In this document: one piece after another, positions 1-12,476 of the stretch
Layout of the letters: the number at the start of each line of letters is the position of its first letter
Numbering within the stretch: the first letter of the stretch is position 1
Assembly (NCBI RefSeq): GCF_014191375.1
Contig: NZ_JACHWN010000001.1
Location: 868,001 to 932,000 of the forward strand
Origin: Mesorhizobium sp. RMAD-H1
Lineage (GTDB): Bacteria > Pseudomonadota > Alphaproteobacteria > Rhizobiales > Rhizobiaceae
Reading direction: 5' to 3'
DNA: 64,000 nucleotides
Program-made: the position numbers and the translations under genes
Notes under the pieces: generated by a model
Told to the model about the DNA's origin: nothing
Seen by the model: only the letters and a program-made list of their open reading frames with translations
The model's database searches: none

Positions 1-490
1 GCGCCTTTATCTGCGCCGCCATGGCCTTCAGCATGGCGGGCGTGTTGGTCATGACGTAATCGCCTTCGCCGAAATTCATCGTGCCGCAATCGAGCGTGCA
101 GATCTCCGGCAGGAGCTTCGCTACATGGGCCAGACGTTCGGTCGCGCCTGCCATGTCGGTACCGTCAGGCGAGGGGGGCAAAGGCTTTTCGACATTGCCG
201 AGCGTCAGGTCGCCGCCCATGCCGGCGGTAAGGTTCAAGACCATGTCGACGCCAGAGGCCTTGATGTGCTCGACCACCTCCGCGTAGAGCGCCACGTCGC
301 GCGCGGCCTTGCCGGTTTCCGGATTGCGGACATGGATATGCGCGATCGCCGCGCCGGCATTGGCGGCTGCGATGCATTCGTCGGCGATCTGGCGCGGCGT
401 CACCGGAACCTTGTCCGAACGGCCGGTCGTATCGCCCGCGCCCGTAACGGCACAGGTGATGAATACCTCGCGATTGGGCGACAATCCCAT
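1..490 (-). CDS. BKACE family beta-keto acid cleavage enzyme (DUF849), C-terminus cut off
   Basis: The minus strand reads from an ATG at 490 to the window edge, giving about 163 N-terminal residues of a family that is usually 280-310 aa. The start reads [20 protein letters not shown]; then come [12 protein letters not shown], the usual BKACE metal and substrate region, and NLTAGMGGD. The family condenses a beta-keto acid with acetyl-CoA to give acetoacetate and a CoA ester. The neighbours are a GATase1-AraC regulator and a small thioesterase. With those, the best guess is the dehydrocarnitine cleavage enzyme (CdhB type) of carnitine degradation. The family is clear; the substrate is an inference from context. 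Confidence 0.8.
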   Translation of the reverse strand, partial: MGLSPNREVFITCAVTGAGDTTGRSDKVPVTPRQIADECIAAANAGAAIAHIHVRNPETGKAARDVALYAEVVEHIKASGVDMVLNLTAGMGGDLTLGNVEKPLPPSPDGTDMAGATERLAHVAKLLPEICTLDCGTMNFGEGDYVMTNTPAMLKAMAAQIKA

Positions 491-522
491 TGCGTGTTCT
501 CCCTTTGATTCTCTTTGCTTTC

Positions 523-566
523 GCAAATCCGGACGGAAAACCGGTTCCCACTTTTCCTGGATTTGC
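523..566. repeat. Small Rhizobiales-type palindromic repeat
   Basis: The 8-base arms GCAAATCC (523-530) and GGATTTGC (559-566) bracket a core containing ACCGGTT. The 23 bases at 521-543 recur exactly, in reverse complement, inside the 3' end of pqqD (25060-25082). It sits in the divergent space between the BKACE gene and the AraC-type regulator. Confidence 0.75.
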
Positions 567-625
567 TTTGTCCTGATCATGCCGCGATTGCCAAAAGGTG
601 TTTTACGATATACGAATCGAAATTG

Positions 626-1609
626 ATGAATAGCGAAGCCTCACCTCTCTTTCTGCCTGACCCGAAAGCGCTTGATGTGACGGTCCTGATCTTCAGCGGC
701 GCGTCGTTGATGTGCGTGGCCTCGACCATCGACCCGATGCGCGCGGCCAATCGCGTTTCGGGCGGCACGCTGTTCCGGTGGCGGATCGTGTCGCTCGACG
801 GCCAGCCGGCGATCACCACCTGCGGCCTGCCGATTGCCGTATCAGGTTCATTCGATGCATCAGAAAAGGCGGATATGTTGCTGGTTGTCGGCGGTTTTGG
901 CGCGGCCGATATCGCGCGCACGACCTTCACGGCCCATCTGCGGCGTGCCGTCCATAATTACCGGATGATCGGCGGCATCGAGGCCGGTTCCTGGCTGCTC
1001 GGCCGTGCCGGGCTTCTGTCGGGGCGGAAGGCGACCACCCATTGGGAGGACATGGAGGAATTCACCGCCGCCTTTCCGGAGTCAGATGTGCGGCCCGACC
1101 GCTATGTCATCGACGGCCCGGTCTTCACCAGCGGCGGCGCCTCGCCGACCTTCGACCTGATGCTGCATCTGATCCGCTCGCGCTTCGGCATGTCCGTGGC
1201 GCTCGATGTGGCGAGCGTCTTCATCTATGACGAGGCCCATGCCTCCAGCGATGCGCAGCCGCTGGTCTCGCTCGGGCGGCTCGACGATGTGCATCCGAAG
1301 CTGGCGGTCGCGATCCGCCTGATGGAAAGCCATATCGATGCGCCGCTGACAGTCGCGGCCATCGCACGACGCTGCGGCCTCTCAGCGCGCAGCCTCGAGA
1401 AGATCTTCCTGAAGGCGGTGGGCGAGGGGCCGGGGCGCTATTATCTGCGCCTGCGGCTTAAAATGGCCCGGCGGCTGATCACCGATACGAAATCGCCACT
1501 CGCGGATATCGCGGCGCGGACCGGGTTTTCCTCCGCGGCCGCCTTCACCCGCACCTTCAGGCAGTTCGAGGGCAGGCCGCCCAGCGCACTGAGGGCGTCC
1601 AATCGCTAG
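626..1609 (+). CDS. GATase1-like/AraC family transcriptional regulator, CdhR-like
   Basis: This 327 aa protein has an N-terminal DJ-1/PfpI-like (GATase1) domain at about residues 15-190, with [12 protein letters not shown] and the nucleophile-elbow-like [13 protein letters not shown]-terminal AraC helix-turn-helix pair follows at about 220-320, seen in [16 protein letters not shown] and the closing [20 protein letters not shown]. This architecture is shared by CdhR (carnitine), GbdR (glycine betaine) and ArgR-type activators. I chose the ATG at 626 because upstream codons come from the palindromic repeat. It is divergent from the BKACE gene and 31 bp upstream of the thioesterase, so it probably activates them in response to a quaternary amine or keto acid. 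The effector is inferred. Confidence 0.82.
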   Translation: MNSEASPLFLPDPKALDVTVLIFSGASLMCVASTIDPMRAANRVSGGTLFRWRIVSLDGQPAITTCGLPIAVSGSFDASEKADMLLVVGGFGAADIARTTFTAHLRRAVHNYRMIGGIEAGSWLLGRAGLLSGRKATTHWEDMEEFTAAFPESDVRPDRYVIDGPVFTSGGASPTFDLMLHLIRSRFGMSVALDVASVFIYDEAHASSDAQPLVSLGRLDDVHPKLAVAIRLMESHIDAPLTVAAIARRCGLSARSLEKIFLKAVGEGPGRYYLRLRLKMARRLITDTKSPLADIAARTGFSSAAAFTRTFRQFEGRPPSALRASNR

Positions 1610-1640
1610 TTTTCGACGAAAATCCATGAAGGAGCACGAT

Positions 1641-2120
1641 ATGCCAGAGGGTGAACTCTACCATTCCGCGCCGATTGCGATCGAGAAGGAGTGGATCGAC
1701 TATAACGGCCATCTGAACATGGCCTATTACAACGTCATCTTCGATCGCGGCGGCGACGAGTTCCTGGCGGCGCTCGGCTTCGGCCCGTCCTATGCGGCCG
1801 ATCGCAGGCTGACGATCTACACCGCCGAGGTCCATATCTGCTATGTCAGGGAATTGCATCTGGGCGACACCGTCACCGTGACGAGCCGGCTCATCGATTT
1901 CGACGAGAAGCGCCTGCACAGCTATAATGAGATTCTGCACAAGGACGGCTGGCTGGCGGCGACTGCGGAGGTCCTGTCGCTGCATGTCGACATGAGCGGC
2001 CCGAAGGTCAGCCCGTTCCCGGCCGATATCCTGCCAAAGCTCGAATTCCATAGGGAAGCGCATTCCAGGCTGCCGATGCCGCCGCGCGTGGGAAGGTCGA
2101 TCGGCATCAGGCGGAAATAG
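1641..2120 (+). CDS. Hotdog-fold acyl-CoA thioesterase (4-hydroxybenzoyl-CoA thioesterase-like)
   Basis: This 159 aa single-domain protein carries the diagnostic hotdog motif with catalytic Asp, EWIDYNGHLNMAYYNVIFD, at about residues 14-32, then VTVTSRLIDFDEKRLHSYNEI. AAGGAG at 1628-1633 lies 7 bases before the ATG at 1641, which decides the start over the in-frame ATG at 1626. In carnitine degradation a thioesterase of this class hydrolyses betainyl-CoA to glycine betaine, and in some rhizobia it is fused to carnitine dehydrogenase. That role fits the neighbours but is not proven by sequence. The stop lies only 2 bases from the convergent cbbR stop. Confidence 0.8.
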   Translation: MPEGELYHSAPIAIEKEWIDYNGHLNMAYYNVIFDRGGDEFLAALGFGPSYAADRRLTIYTAEVHICYVRELHLGDTVTVTSRLIDFDEKRLHSYNEILHKDGWLAATAEVLSLHVDMSGPKVSPFPADILPKLEFHREAHSRLPMPPRVGRSIGIRRK

Positions 2121-2122
2121 TC

Positions 2123-3082
2123 CTATGTCGGCGGATGATAGAAGGGGGCGGCCGATTCCGGGTAAAGCCGGTCGAAGAAGGGCAGGCACTGCGCGCCCTT
2201 GAGCGTCAGGAATTCCTGAAAGGCCTTCATCGCCGGGGACATGGTGCGGTCGGTCCTGATGACGGAGAACCATTGCCGGCGGATCGGCATGCCGACGACG
2301 TCGAGAATGACGAGCCGTCCCATTTCCAGCTCCATCGCGATCGTATGGGCGGAGATGAACGCGATGCCGAGCCCCGCCATCACCGCCTGCTTGATCGTTT
2401 CGTTGGAGGACATCTCGGTGCCGAGATCGTCCAGCCTTCCCGGCAGTTCGCTGAGGAATATCTCCAGCGAGATACGGGTGCCCGAACCCGGCTCCCGCAC
2501 CAGGAATTGCTCCTGGGCGATTCGCTCCTTGCTGATGTCGCGGCATTTCGCCAGCGGATGGTCGGGAGCGGCGATCATGACCAGCGGGTGATCGCCGAAG
2601 ACGGTCGAGCGCAAGGGAATGTCCTTGGGCGGGCGCCCCATCAGCGTCATGTCCACCTCATGGTTCCTGAGGCTTGCGATCGTCTCAGCCCGGTTGCCGA
2701 TGGCAAGCCTGATCTCGATATCAGGATGGTCCTTGCGGAAGGTCGCCATCATCCGCGGCGCGAAATATTTCGCCGTCGAGACGACGCCCAGCTTCAGCGT
2801 GCCGACGCGCAATCCCTTGATGGCATCGATTTCGTCGTCGAGAAGCCGCAGCCTTTCCTGGATCATCTGGCCCGCATCGACAAAGGCCAGACCCGCCGCC
2901 GTCGGTTTCAGGCCCTCGTTGGTGCGGTCGAACAGGACGATGCCGGCATCCTCCTCCACCTGCTTCAGCTGAAGCGTGACGGCGGGCGGGGTCAGCCCCT
3001 GCTCATTGGCAGCGCCGGCGATCGTGCCGTGCCGCATGATCGCCTGTATGGCCCTCAGCTGTCTCAAGGTCAGATTGCGCAT
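2123..3082 (-). CDS. cbbR: LysR-type regulator of the Calvin cycle operon, CbbR
   Basis: This 319 aa LysR-type protein has an N-terminal winged helix (LRQLRAIQAIMRHGTIAGAA, about residues 6-25), a linker helix, and an effector-binding domain from about residue 90 (VGTLKLGVVSTAKYFAPRM). The last motif is typical of CbbR. CbbR proteins sense NADPH, RuBP or other phosphorylated metabolites and activate the divergent cbb operon. This gene is divergent from cbbF across 122 bp that contain overlapping inverted repeats matching LysR-type sites. Length and position are standard. Confidence 0.95.
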   Translation of the reverse strand: MRNLTLRQLRAIQAIMRHGTIAGAANEQGLTPPAVTLQLKQVEEDAGIVLFDRTNEGLKPTAAGLAFVDAGQMIQERLRLLDDEIDAIKGLRVGTLKLGVVSTAKYFAPRMMATFRKDHPDIEIRLAIGNRAETIASLRNHEVDMTLMGRPPKDIPLRSTVFGDHPLVMIAAPDHPLAKCRDISKERIAQEQFLVREPGSGTRISLEIFLSELPGRLDDLGTEMSSNETIKQAVMAGLGIAFISAHTIAMELEMGRLVILDVVGMPIRRQWFSVIRTDRTMSPAMKAFQEFLTLKGAQCLPFFDRLYPESAAPFYHPPT

Positions 3083-3100
3083 GCCAGTAGATTAGGAAAA

Positions 3101-3132
3101 TTTACTGAGTACGTAAATATAATAAATTTTAC
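3101..3132. promoter_or_regulatory. Probable CbbR operator, three alternating half-sites
   Basis: Half-sites TTTAC (3101-3105), GTAAA (3113-3117) and TTTAC (3128-3132) form two overlapping inverted repeats, with 7- and 10-base spacers that share the middle half-site. This AT-rich tract lies 20 bases from the cbbR start and about 70 bases before cbbF. It fits the T-N11-A and TNA-N7/8-TNA patterns known for CbbR binding. Binding itself is inferred. Confidence 0.7.
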
Positions 3133-3204
3133 TTAAGCAACCCCATCTGGTTCCATCCCTCTCATGAGGCCCGGCTAGGAAGACGGGCACGGGGAGGACG
3201 GACA

Positions 3205-4254
3205 ATGACCACGGCGACTTTAGACGCCTTTCTGGTTTCCTATGCCGGCGATGCGGAGGGTTTGCGGGCAGCCGTCGCTTCGACCATACGGCACCTGTCG
3301 ATGACATCAGTCAAAGTCCGCAACACGATCAACCAGGGCGCGCTGGGCAAGGCCTTCAACGGCAGCCACAACGGCAGGAATGCCGACGGCGATGCCCAGA
3401 AGGACCTCGACGTTTTCGCCGACGACATGTTCCTCGACGCGATGCGCCACGCGCCGGTCGCCCTTTACGGCTCGGAAGAGCTGGACCAGCCGGCCGTCCT
3501 CGATCCGCGCGCGCCGCTCGCCATCGCCATCGATCCGCTGGACGGGTCCTCCAATATCGATACGAATGTCTCGCTCGGGACGATCTTCTCCATCCTCCCA
3601 GTGGCTGGAGAACCGGTCAGCGAGCCTGCTGCCTCCTTCTTCCAGGAGGGAAGGCGTCAGCTCGCGGCCGGCTTTTTCATCTACGGCCCGCAGCTCGCGC
3701 TGGTGCTGACGGTCGGCAGCGGCACCCACATTTTCGTCTTCTCGACGCGGCTCGGCACCTTCGTCCAGGCCTATTCGGCCATTGCGATTGCGCCGAGGAC
3801 GCAGGAATTCGCCATCAACGCTGCCAATTACCGGCAGTGGGACGAGGCCGTCAGGCTCTATATCGACGACTGCCTGAAGGGCACCGAGGGCCCGAGGGCC
3901 AAGGATTTCAACATGCGCTGGATCGCCTCGCTGGTGGCGGAGGCTTACCGGATCCTGGTGCGCGGCGGCGTGTTCCTCTATCCCGGCGACAGGCGCAAGG
4001 GCTATGGCGCGGGCCGGATCAGGCTCGTCTACGAGGCCAATCCGATCGCCTTCCTCATCGAGCAGGCGGGCGGTGCCGCGACCGATACGGTCAATCCCAT
4101 CCTCGATCTCGTCCCGCAGAACATGCATCAGCGGGTCCCCCTGGTGTTCGGCTCGGCACGGGAAGTCCAAAGGATCGGGCGTTACCACACGGAGCCGAGC
4201 AATATCGGCGAGCGCGCGCCGCTCTTCAGCAATCGCGGCCTGTTCAGGGCCTGA
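3205..4254 (+). CDS. cbbF: Class I fructose-1,6-bisphosphatase, Calvin cycle
   Basis: This 349 aa protein hydrolyses fructose-1,6-bisphosphate, and in many bacteria also sedoheptulose-1,7-bisphosphate, during RuBP regeneration. Visible motifs are the metal-binding ALYGSEELDQP at about residues 89-99 and the inositol-phosphatase signature IAIDPLDGSSNIDTNVSLG at about 109-127. MRWIASLVAE and RGGVFLYPGD are near the substrate-binding C-terminus. A GGGGAGGA ribosome site at 3190-3197 precedes the ATG by 7 bases. It is the first gene of the cbb operon, downstream of the CbbR sites, and is followed 16 bp later by cbbP. Confidence 0.95.
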   Translation: MTTATLDAFLVSYAGDAEGLRAAVASTIRHLSMTSVKVRNTINQGALGKAFNGSHNGRNADGDAQKDLDVFADDMFLDAMRHAPVALYGSEELDQPAVLDPRAPLAIAIDPLDGSSNIDTNVSLGTIFSILPVAGEPVSEPAASFFQEGRRQLAAGFFIYGPQLALVLTVGSGTHIFVFSTRLGTFVQAYSAIAIAPRTQEFAINAANYRQWDEAVRLYIDDCLKGTEGPRAKDFNMRWIASLVAEAYRILVRGGVFLYPGDRRKGYGAGRIRLVYEANPIAFLIEQAGGAATDTVNPILDLVPQNMHQRVPLVFGSAREVQRIGRYHTEPSNIGERAPLFSNRGLFRA

Positions 4255-4270
4255 TGGGAGAACGAGCAGC

Positions 4271-5143
4271 ATGTCGATAAAGCACCCCATCATATCGATC
4301 ACCGGCTCGTCGGGAGCGGGCACGACATCGGTCAAGCGGATCTTCGAACTGATCTTCCGCCGCGAGAAGATCGAGGCGGCCTTCATCGAGGGCGACGCGT
4401 TCCATCGCTATGACCGGCAGGCCATGAAGATCAAGGTCGCGGAGGAGGAGGAGAAGGGCAATCCGAACTTCACCCATTTCCATGTCGATGCCAACGAGCT
4501 GGAGAAGCTCGAGGCGGTGTTCGAGGAATATGGGCGCCGCGGCACGGGAAAGACCCGCACTTATGTCCATGACGAAGAGGAGGCGAAGCTTTACGGCACG
4601 CCGCCCGGCACCTTCACCGAGTGGCGCGAGTTCCCCGATAGCGATCTCCTGTTCTACGAGGGGCTGCATGGCTGCGCGGTCACGGAGAAGGTCAATCTGG
4701 CGCGGCATGCGGACCTGAGGATCGGGGTCGTCCCCGTCATCAATCTCGAATGGATCCAGAAGATCCACCGCGACCGCGCCACGCGCGGCTATTCGACCGA
4801 GGCGGTGATGGACATGATCCTGCGGCGGATGCCGGACTATACCCGCTATATCCTTCCGCAATTCTCGCAGACCCACATCAATTTCCAGCGCGTGCCGATT
4901 GTCGACACGTCGAACCCCTTCATCGCGCGCTGGATACCGACGCCTGATGAATCGATGCTGGTCATCCGCTTCGCCAATCCGCGCGGCATCGATTTTCCCT
5001 ACCTGCTGTCGATGATCCATGACTCTTTCATGTCGCGGGCCAATTCCATTGTCGTGCCAGGCAATAAGCTCGACCTGGCCATGCAGCTCATCCTGACGCC
5101 GCTGATCATGCAGTTGATCGAGCGCAAGAACCGTGCCTCGTGA
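4271..5143 (+). CDS. cbbP: Phosphoribulokinase
   Basis: This 290 aa class I (proteobacterial) phosphoribulokinase makes ribulose-1,5-bisphosphate from ribulose-5-phosphate and ATP. The P-loop [12 protein letters not shown] is at about residues 11-22. It is followed by [12 protein letters not shown], which carries the substrate-binding and catalytic Asp, then [12 protein letters not shown] and [20 protein letters not shown]. The ATG at 4271 gives the normal family length. Together with cbbL it is diagnostic of a working Calvin cycle. The gene stops 10 bp before cbbT. Confidence 0.97.
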   Translation: MSIKHPIISITGSSGAGTTSVKRIFELIFRREKIEAAFIEGDAFHRYDRQAMKIKVAEEEEKGNPNFTHFHVDANELEKLEAVFEEYGRRGTGKTRTYVHDEEEAKLYGTPPGTFTEWREFPDSDLLFYEGLHGCAVTEKVNLARHADLRIGVVPVINLEWIQKIHRDRATRGYSTEAVMDMILRRMPDYTRYILPQFSQTHINFQRVPIVDTSNPFIARWIPTPDESMLVIRFANPRGIDFPYLLSMIHDSFMSRANSIVVPGNKLDLAMQLILTPLIMQLIERKNRAS

Positions 5144-5153
5144 GGAGAAGACG

Positions 5154-7166
5154 ATGAATACGCAAGCCCTGCTGCAACCTGCGACCGGTCCATTGCCCAT
5201 CAGCGAGGCGGATATGGCCAATGCCATCCGGGCGCTTGCGATGGACAGTGTGCAGAAGGCCAATTCCGGGCATCCCGGCATGCCGATGGGCATGGCCGAT
5301 GTCGCCACAGTCCTCTTCAACCGCTTCATCAAGCTCGATCCGCTCCATCCCCAATGGCCTGACCGCGACCGGTTCGTGCTTTCGGCCGGTCATGGCTCGA
5401 TGCTGCAATATGCGCTGCATTATCTGATCGGCTATCCCGACATGCCCATCGAGGAACTGCAGCGCTTCCGCCAGCTCGGCGCGCGCACGGCGGGACATCC
5501 CGAATATGGCCACGCCCAGGGCATCGAGACGACGACGGGCCCGCTGGGGCAGGGGATCGCGACGGCGGTCGGCATGTCGCTGGCCGAGCGGATGCTGCGC
5601 GAGCGCTTCGGCAGGGATATCGTAGATCATTTCACCTACGTGATCGCCGGTGACGGCTGTCTGCAGGAAGGCATCAGCCATGAGGCGATCGACCTGGCGG
5701 GCCATCTCGGCCTGTCGCGGCTGATCGTTTTCTGGGATGACAATGCGATCTCGATCGACGGCCCGACCTCGCTTTCCACCTCCATGGACCAGCCTGCCCG
5801 CTTCAGGGCGGCGGGCTTCGATGTCCAGGAGATCGACGGCCATGATTTCGAGGCGATCGCGGAAGCGATCGGCCGGGCGCGAGGGAGCGACAGGCCGTCG
5901 CTGATCGCCTGCCGGACGATCATCGGCAAGGGCGCGCCTAATCTGCAGGGCACGGAAAAGACCCACGGTGCGCCGCTGGGCGAGGCGGAGATCGCGGCGG
6001 CGCGGGCGGCGATCGGATGGCCGCATGCACCTTTCGAGGTGCCCGAGGCCATCGTCGAGACATGGAGAAACGTAGCCCGCCGCGGCGCCGACGAGCGGCG
6101 CGACTGGTGCGTCCGGCTTGCCGCCTCGCCCGATGCGGATGCTTTCAAGGCGGCGATCGCGAAGGAGCTGCCCGAGACGCTCTTTGACGCGCTGAGCGCT
6201 TTCCGCCGCGAGCATGTGGAAAAGAAGACGAAGGTCGCCACCCGCAAGGCTTCCGAGATGGTGCTCGGCGTCATCAACAAGGCGACGTTGCTAACCGTCG
6301 GCGGTTCCGCCGATCTCACCCATTCCAACCTGACGCTCACGCCAGGAATGGGTAGCATTTCGGCGCAAAGCTTCGGCGGACGCTACATCCATTACGGCAT
6401 CCGCGAGCATGCGATGGCGGCGGCCATGAACGGCATCGCGCTGCATGGCGGCTTCATCCCCTATGGCGGCACGTTCCTCGCCTTCGCCGATTATGCCAGG
6501 GGCGCGATCCGCCTCTCGGCCCTGATGGGCCAGCAGGTCATCTATGTCATGACACATGATTCGATCGGGCTTGGCGAGGACGGGCCGACCCACCAGCCAA
6601 TCGAACATCTCGCAATGCTGCGGGCGACCCCGGGGATCGATGTCTACCGGCCGGCCGATATCATCGAGACGGCCGAATGCTGGGAGCTGGCGCTGAAAAA
6701 CAGGGACCGGCCCAGCGTCCTCGTCCTGTCGCGTCAGAACCTGCCCGTGCTGCGCACGACGCACAGCAACGAGAACCGGTCGAGCCGCGGCGCCTATGTA
6801 TTGCGCGAGACTGCCGGACCGCGGGCGGTAACGCTGATCGCCACGGGCTCGGAGGTCGAGATCGCCTGTGCCGCCGCCGACATCCTGCGTGCCCAGCACG
6901 GCATTGCCGCCGCCGTCGTCTCCATGCCGTGCTGGGAGCTCTTCGAAAAGCAGACACCCGCCTATCGCCGCTCCATCCTGGCGGCGGCGCCGCGCATCGC
7001 CATCGAGGCCGCCGCGCGGCAGGGCTGGGACCGCTGGATCGGCGAGAATGGCGATTTCATCGGCATGAACGGCTTCGGCGCCAGCGCGCCGGCGGCGGAT
7101 CTCTACCGGCATTTCGGCATCACGCCGGAAGCCGTCGTCGAAAGCGTCGGGAAGCTGATCGGTTGA
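5154..7166 (+). CDS. cbbT: Transketolase, Calvin cycle copy
   Basis: This 670 aa thiamine-diphosphate enzyme transfers two-carbon units in RuBP regeneration. The N-terminal pyrophosphate domain shows [16 protein letters not shown] and [13 protein letters not shown]. The ThDP/Mg motif GDGCLQEG is at about residue 165, ending near [11 protein letters not shown]. The PYR domain has the transketolase signature [19 protein letters not shown] and [21 protein letters not shown] chose the ATG at 5154 because GAGGAGAAG (5142-5150) sits just before it; in-frame upstream codons overlap cbbP. There is 46 bp to cbbA. Confidence 0.96.
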   Translation: MNTQALLQPATGPLPISEADMANAIRALAMDSVQKANSGHPGMPMGMADVATVLFNRFIKLDPLHPQWPDRDRFVLSAGHGSMLQYALHYLIGYPDMPIEELQRFRQLGARTAGHPEYGHAQGIETTTGPLGQGIATAVGMSLAERMLRERFGRDIVDHFTYVIAGDGCLQEGISHEAIDLAGHLGLSRLIVFWDDNAISIDGPTSLSTSMDQPARFRAAGFDVQEIDGHDFEAIAEAIGRARGSDRPSLIACRTIIGKGAPNLQGTEKTHGAPLGEAEIAAARAAIGWPHAPFEVPEAIVETWRNVARRGADERRDWCVRLAASPDADAFKAAIAKELPETLFDALSAFRREHVEKKTKVATRKASEMVLGVINKATLLTVGGSADLTHSNLTLTPGMGSISAQSFGGRYIHYGIREHAMAAAMNGIALHGGFIPYGGTFLAFADYARGAIRLSALMGQQVIYVMTHDSIGLGEDGPTHQPIEHLAMLRATPGIDVYRPADIIETAECWELALKNRDRPSVLVLSRQNLPVLRTTHSNENRSSRGAYVLRETAGPRAVTLIATGSEVEIACAAADILRAQHGIAAAVVSMPCWELFEKQTPAYRRSILAAAPRIAIEAAARQGWDRWIGENGDFIGMNGFGASAPAADLYRHFGITPEAVVESVGKLIG

Positions 7167-7212
7167 GACCAGGCAGAAACAGGGCACTTCGCTAGGAAAA
7201 GGAGCATGGGTC

Positions 7213-9785
<2,573 letters not shown>

Positions 9786-9795
9786 GAGAGAACTC

Positions 9796-10215
9796 ATGCG
9801 CATTACCCAGGGAGCATTCTCGTTTCTGCCCGATCTGACGGACGAGCAGATCGCAAGACAGGTGCAGTACTGCATCGACAATGGCTGGGCGGTGAGCCTT
9901 GAATTCACCGACGATCCGCATCCCCGCAACACCTATTGGGAGATGTGGGGGCACCCGATGTTCGACAATCCCGATGCGGCGTCGTTGATGATGGAGCTCA
10001 ACGAATGCCGCAAGGTCTATGGCGACCGCTACATCCGCTTCGTCGCCTTCGACGCCAGCCATGGCTGGGAATCGGTGAAGCTCTCCTTCATCGTTAACCG
10101 TCCGGTGGACGAGCCGGGCTTCCATCTGCAGCGGCAGGAGACGGCCGGCCGCATGATCCGCTACACGACCCGGCCCTACGCGGCCGACAAGCCGGCGGGT
10201 GAACGCTATGGCTGA
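9796..10215 (+). CDS. cbbS: RuBisCO small subunit, red-type
   Basis: This 139 aa subunit completes the L8S8 hexadecamer. It opens [19 protein letters not shown] and contains [11 protein letters not shown]-like sequence ([15 protein letters not shown]) and [11 protein letters not shown]. The roughly 30-residue C-terminal extension ([20 protein letters not shown]) forms the beta-hairpin specific to red-type enzymes. AGGAGAG lies 6 bases before the ATG. Its stop overlaps the start of cbbX by 8 bp, which suggests translational coupling of assembly and activase production. Confidence 0.97.
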   Translation: MRITQGAFSFLPDLTDEQIARQVQYCIDNGWAVSLEFTDDPHPRNTYWEMWGHPMFDNPDAASLMMELNECRKVYGDRYIRFVAFDASHGWESVKLSFIVNRPVDEPGFHLQRQETAGRMIRYTTRPYAADKPAGERYG

Positions 10216-11143
10216 TGCTGCAGTCCAGCAGCCTGTTGACGATGGCGGCGAAATTCCCGCCGCCATCGATCTGCGGGCCGAATACGAAACATCCGGCGTT
10301 AAGAACGTGCTCGAAGAGCTAGACCGCGAGCTGATCGGGCTGAAGCCGGTCAAGCAGCGCATCCGGGAGACGGCGGCGCTGCTCCTGGTCGAGCGGGCGC
10401 GTCGGCGTCTCGGTCTGGCCCATGAGACGCCGACGCTGCATATGAGCTTCAGCGGCAATCCGGGAACCGGCAAGACCACCGTCGCGCTCCGCATGGCGGA
10501 CCTGCTGCACCGCCTCGGCTATATCCGCAAGGGCCATCTCGTTTCCGTCACGCGGGACGATCTGGTCGGCCAATATATCGGCCACACCGCGCCGAAGACC
10601 AAGGAGATACTCAAGAAGGCGATGGGCGGCGTGCTGTTCATCGACGAGGCCTATTATCTCTACCGTCAGGAGAACGAGCGCGATTATGGCCAGGAGGCGA
10701 TCGAGATCCTGCTTCAGGTGATGGAGAACCAGCGGGACGATCTTGTCGTGATTCTGGCTGGTTACGCCGACAAGATGGAGAAGTTCTTCACCAGTAATCC
10801 GGGTTTCCGCTCGCGCATAGCCCACCACATCGACTTTCCCGATTATACAGATGACGAGCTCCTGCAGATCGCCGAAATCATGCTGGCGAAGCAGAATTAT
10901 CATTTCGACGGGAAGGCGCGCGGGGTAATGGCGGACTATATCGCGGCCCGCCGCAGGCAGCCGCATTTCGCCAATGCCCGTTCCATCCGCAATGCGCTCG
11001 ACAGGGCGCGGCTCAGGCAGGCGAACCGGCTGTTCGAGACCGCTCCGGGGCCGGTGGACGCCGAAGCGCTGTCGACGATCGGCGCGGAGGATCTGCGCGT
11101 CAGCCGGGTCTTCGCCAAAGCAAGGGAGGAACAGCCCTCATGA
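10208..11143 (+). CDS. cbbX: Red-type RuBisCO activase CbbX (AAA+)
   Basis: This 311 aa AAA+ ATPase remodels inhibited red-type RuBisCO by pulling on the CbbL C-terminus. Walker A is [17 protein letters not shown] at about residues 80-96; the pore-loop-like stretch [18 protein letters not shown] follows, and Walker B is [12 protein letters not shown]. The sensor and arginine-finger region includes [19 protein letters not shown]. The ATG at 10208 lies inside the cbbS stop region. An in-frame GTG 9 bases earlier is possible but overlaps cbbS more. Confidence 0.96.
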   Translation: MADAAVQQPVDDGGEIPAAIDLRAEYETSGVKNVLEELDRELIGLKPVKQRIRETAALLLVERARRRLGLAHETPTLHMSFSGNPGTGKTTVALRMADLLHRLGYIRKGHLVSVTRDDLVGQYIGHTAPKTKEILKKAMGGVLFIDEAYYLYRQENERDYGQEAIEILLQVMENQRDDLVVILAGYADKMEKFFTSNPGFRSRIAHHIDFPDYTDDELLQIAEIMLAKQNYHFDGKARGVMADYIAARRRQPHFANARSIRNALDRARLRQANRLFETAPGPVDAEALSTIGAEDLRVSRVFAKAREEQPS

Positions 11144-11826
11144 CCTCGAAGACGATCATTGCGCCATCGGTGCTCTCGGCCGATTTCTCCCGGCTTGGCG
11201 ACGAGGTCGAGACGGTGGTTGCAGCAGGCGCCGACTGGATCCATCTCGATGTGATGGACGGGCATTTCGTGCCCAACATCACCTTCGGCCCGCCGGTCAT
11301 CAAGGCGATCCGTAACCGAACGAAAGCGTTCTTCGACTGCCATCTGATGATCGCCCCGGCCGATCCCTATCTCGCCGCCTTCGCGGAGGCCGGCTGCGAT
11401 CTCATCACCGTGCATGCGGAGGCCGGCCCGCATCTCGACCGTTCGCTGCAGGCCATCCGCAATCTCGGCAAGAAGGCCGGCGTCTCGCTCAATCCCTCCA
11501 CGCCCGAAAATGTGATCGAATATGTGCTGGACCGGCTTGACCTCATCCTCCTGATGACGGTCAATCCGGGCTTCGGCGGCCAGGCGTTCATCCCCTCGGT
11601 CGTCGAGAAGGTCAGGCGGATCAAGGCGATGATCGGCGCGCGCCCCATTCATATAGAGATCGATGGCAGCGTGACGCCCGAGACGGCGCCGCTTGTCGCA
11701 GCCGCCGGCGCGGATGTGCTGGTGGCGGGATCAGCGATATTCAAGGGCAATGATCGCGCCGCCTATGCCGCGAATATCGCCGCGATACGCGATGCCGCCG
11801 ACAGAGCGATACGCAAGGCGGCGTAA
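11140..11826 (+). CDS. cbbE: Ribulose-phosphate 3-epimerase
   Basis: This 228 aa TIM-barrel enzyme interconverts xylulose-5-phosphate and ribulose-5-phosphate. Metal and catalytic motifs are [16 protein letters not shown] at the N-terminus, [52 protein letters not shown] and [14 protein letters not shown], which contains the second catalytic Asp. The ATG overlaps the cbbX stop (ATGA). It closes the enzymatic part of the cbb operon. Some annotations call the rhizobial copy ppe or rpe. Confidence 0.95.
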   Translation: MTSKTIIAPSVLSADFSRLGDEVETVVAAGADWIHLDVMDGHFVPNITFGPPVIKAIRNRTKAFFDCHLMIAPADPYLAAFAEAGCDLITVHAEAGPHLDRSLQAIRNLGKKAGVSLNPSTPENVIEYVLDRLDLILLMTVNPGFGGQAFIPSVVEKVRRIKAMIGARPIHIEIDGSVTPETAPLVAAAGADVLVAGSAIFKGNDRAAYAANIAAIRDAADRAIRKAA

Positions 11827-11843
11827 CGGGAAGGGAGGCAAAA

Positions 11844-12401
11844 ATGGCAGCGATACCGCCGGTTTGCGATTTCGGCTGGAAGGCGGTGGATGCGACGCTG
11901 CTCGGCGTCGACGGCAGATACCGTTCCATCCTCGGAGAGGCCGGTCCGCGCGGGCTGGTCGTCGCCTTCATCTGCAATCACTGCCCCTATGTGAAGGCGG
12001 TGATCAGGCGCATCGTGCGCGACGCCCGCGACCTGAAGAAACTCGGCATTGGCTTCGTCGCCATCAATTCCAACGATGCGGAGGCCTATCCCGCCGATTC
12101 CTATGAGAATATGAAGATTTTCGCCAGGGAAAACGCCTTTCCGTTCCCCTATCTCCACGATGCCGATCAGACGGTCGCGCGCGCCTATGGCGCGGCCTGC
12201 ACGCCGGATTTCTTCGGCTTCAACGCTGCCGGTGAGCTGCAATATCGCGGCCGCCTCGATGCCTCGCGCAAGGAGGAGGGCGCGCCCGACCTGCGCCGTG
12301 ACCTCTTCGAGGCGATGCGGCAGGTTGCCGAAACAGGGCAGGGCCCTCGCGAGCAGATCGCCTCCATCGGCTGCTCGATCAAATGGCGCGAAGCGGTCTG
12401 A
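11844..12401 (+). CDS. Thioredoxin-fold redoxin family protein
   Basis: This 185 aa protein of the AhpC/TlpA-like redoxin superfamily carries a CxxC pair in AFICNHCPYVKAVIRR at about residues 40-55, and NSNDAEAYPADSYENM and the cis-Pro loop YGAACTPDFFGF typical of the thioredoxin fold. No signal peptide is visible, so it should be cytoplasmic. It follows cbbE after 17 bp in the same direction and is probably cotranscribed. Redox control or protection of Calvin cycle enzymes is a plausible role, but it is only inferred from position. Confidence 0.82.
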   Translation: MAAIPPVCDFGWKAVDATLLGVDGRYRSILGEAGPRGLVVAFICNHCPYVKAVIRRIVRDARDLKKLGIGFVAINSNDAEAYPADSYENMKIFARENAFPFPYLHDADQTVARAYGAACTPDFFGFNAAGELQYRGRLDASRKEEGAPDLRRDLFEAMRQVAETGQGPREQIASIGCSIKWREAV

Positions 12402-12421
12402 GGCCGTGATCAGCCGATATG

Positions 12422-12452
12422 AAAAACGCCGCCCGTCGGAGACGTGCGGCGT
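12422..12452 (-). terminator. Intrinsic terminator of the cytochrome c gene
   Basis: The 7-bp arms ACGCCGC (12426-12432) and GCGGCGT (12446-12452) flank a 13-base loop. Read on the minus strand, the hairpin is followed at once by TTTTT. It lies 25 bases past the stop of the minus-strand cytochrome gene, and it could also limit convergent cbb transcription. Confidence 0.7.
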
Positions 12453-12476
12453 CTATCGGATCGGCTTCTGAAATGC

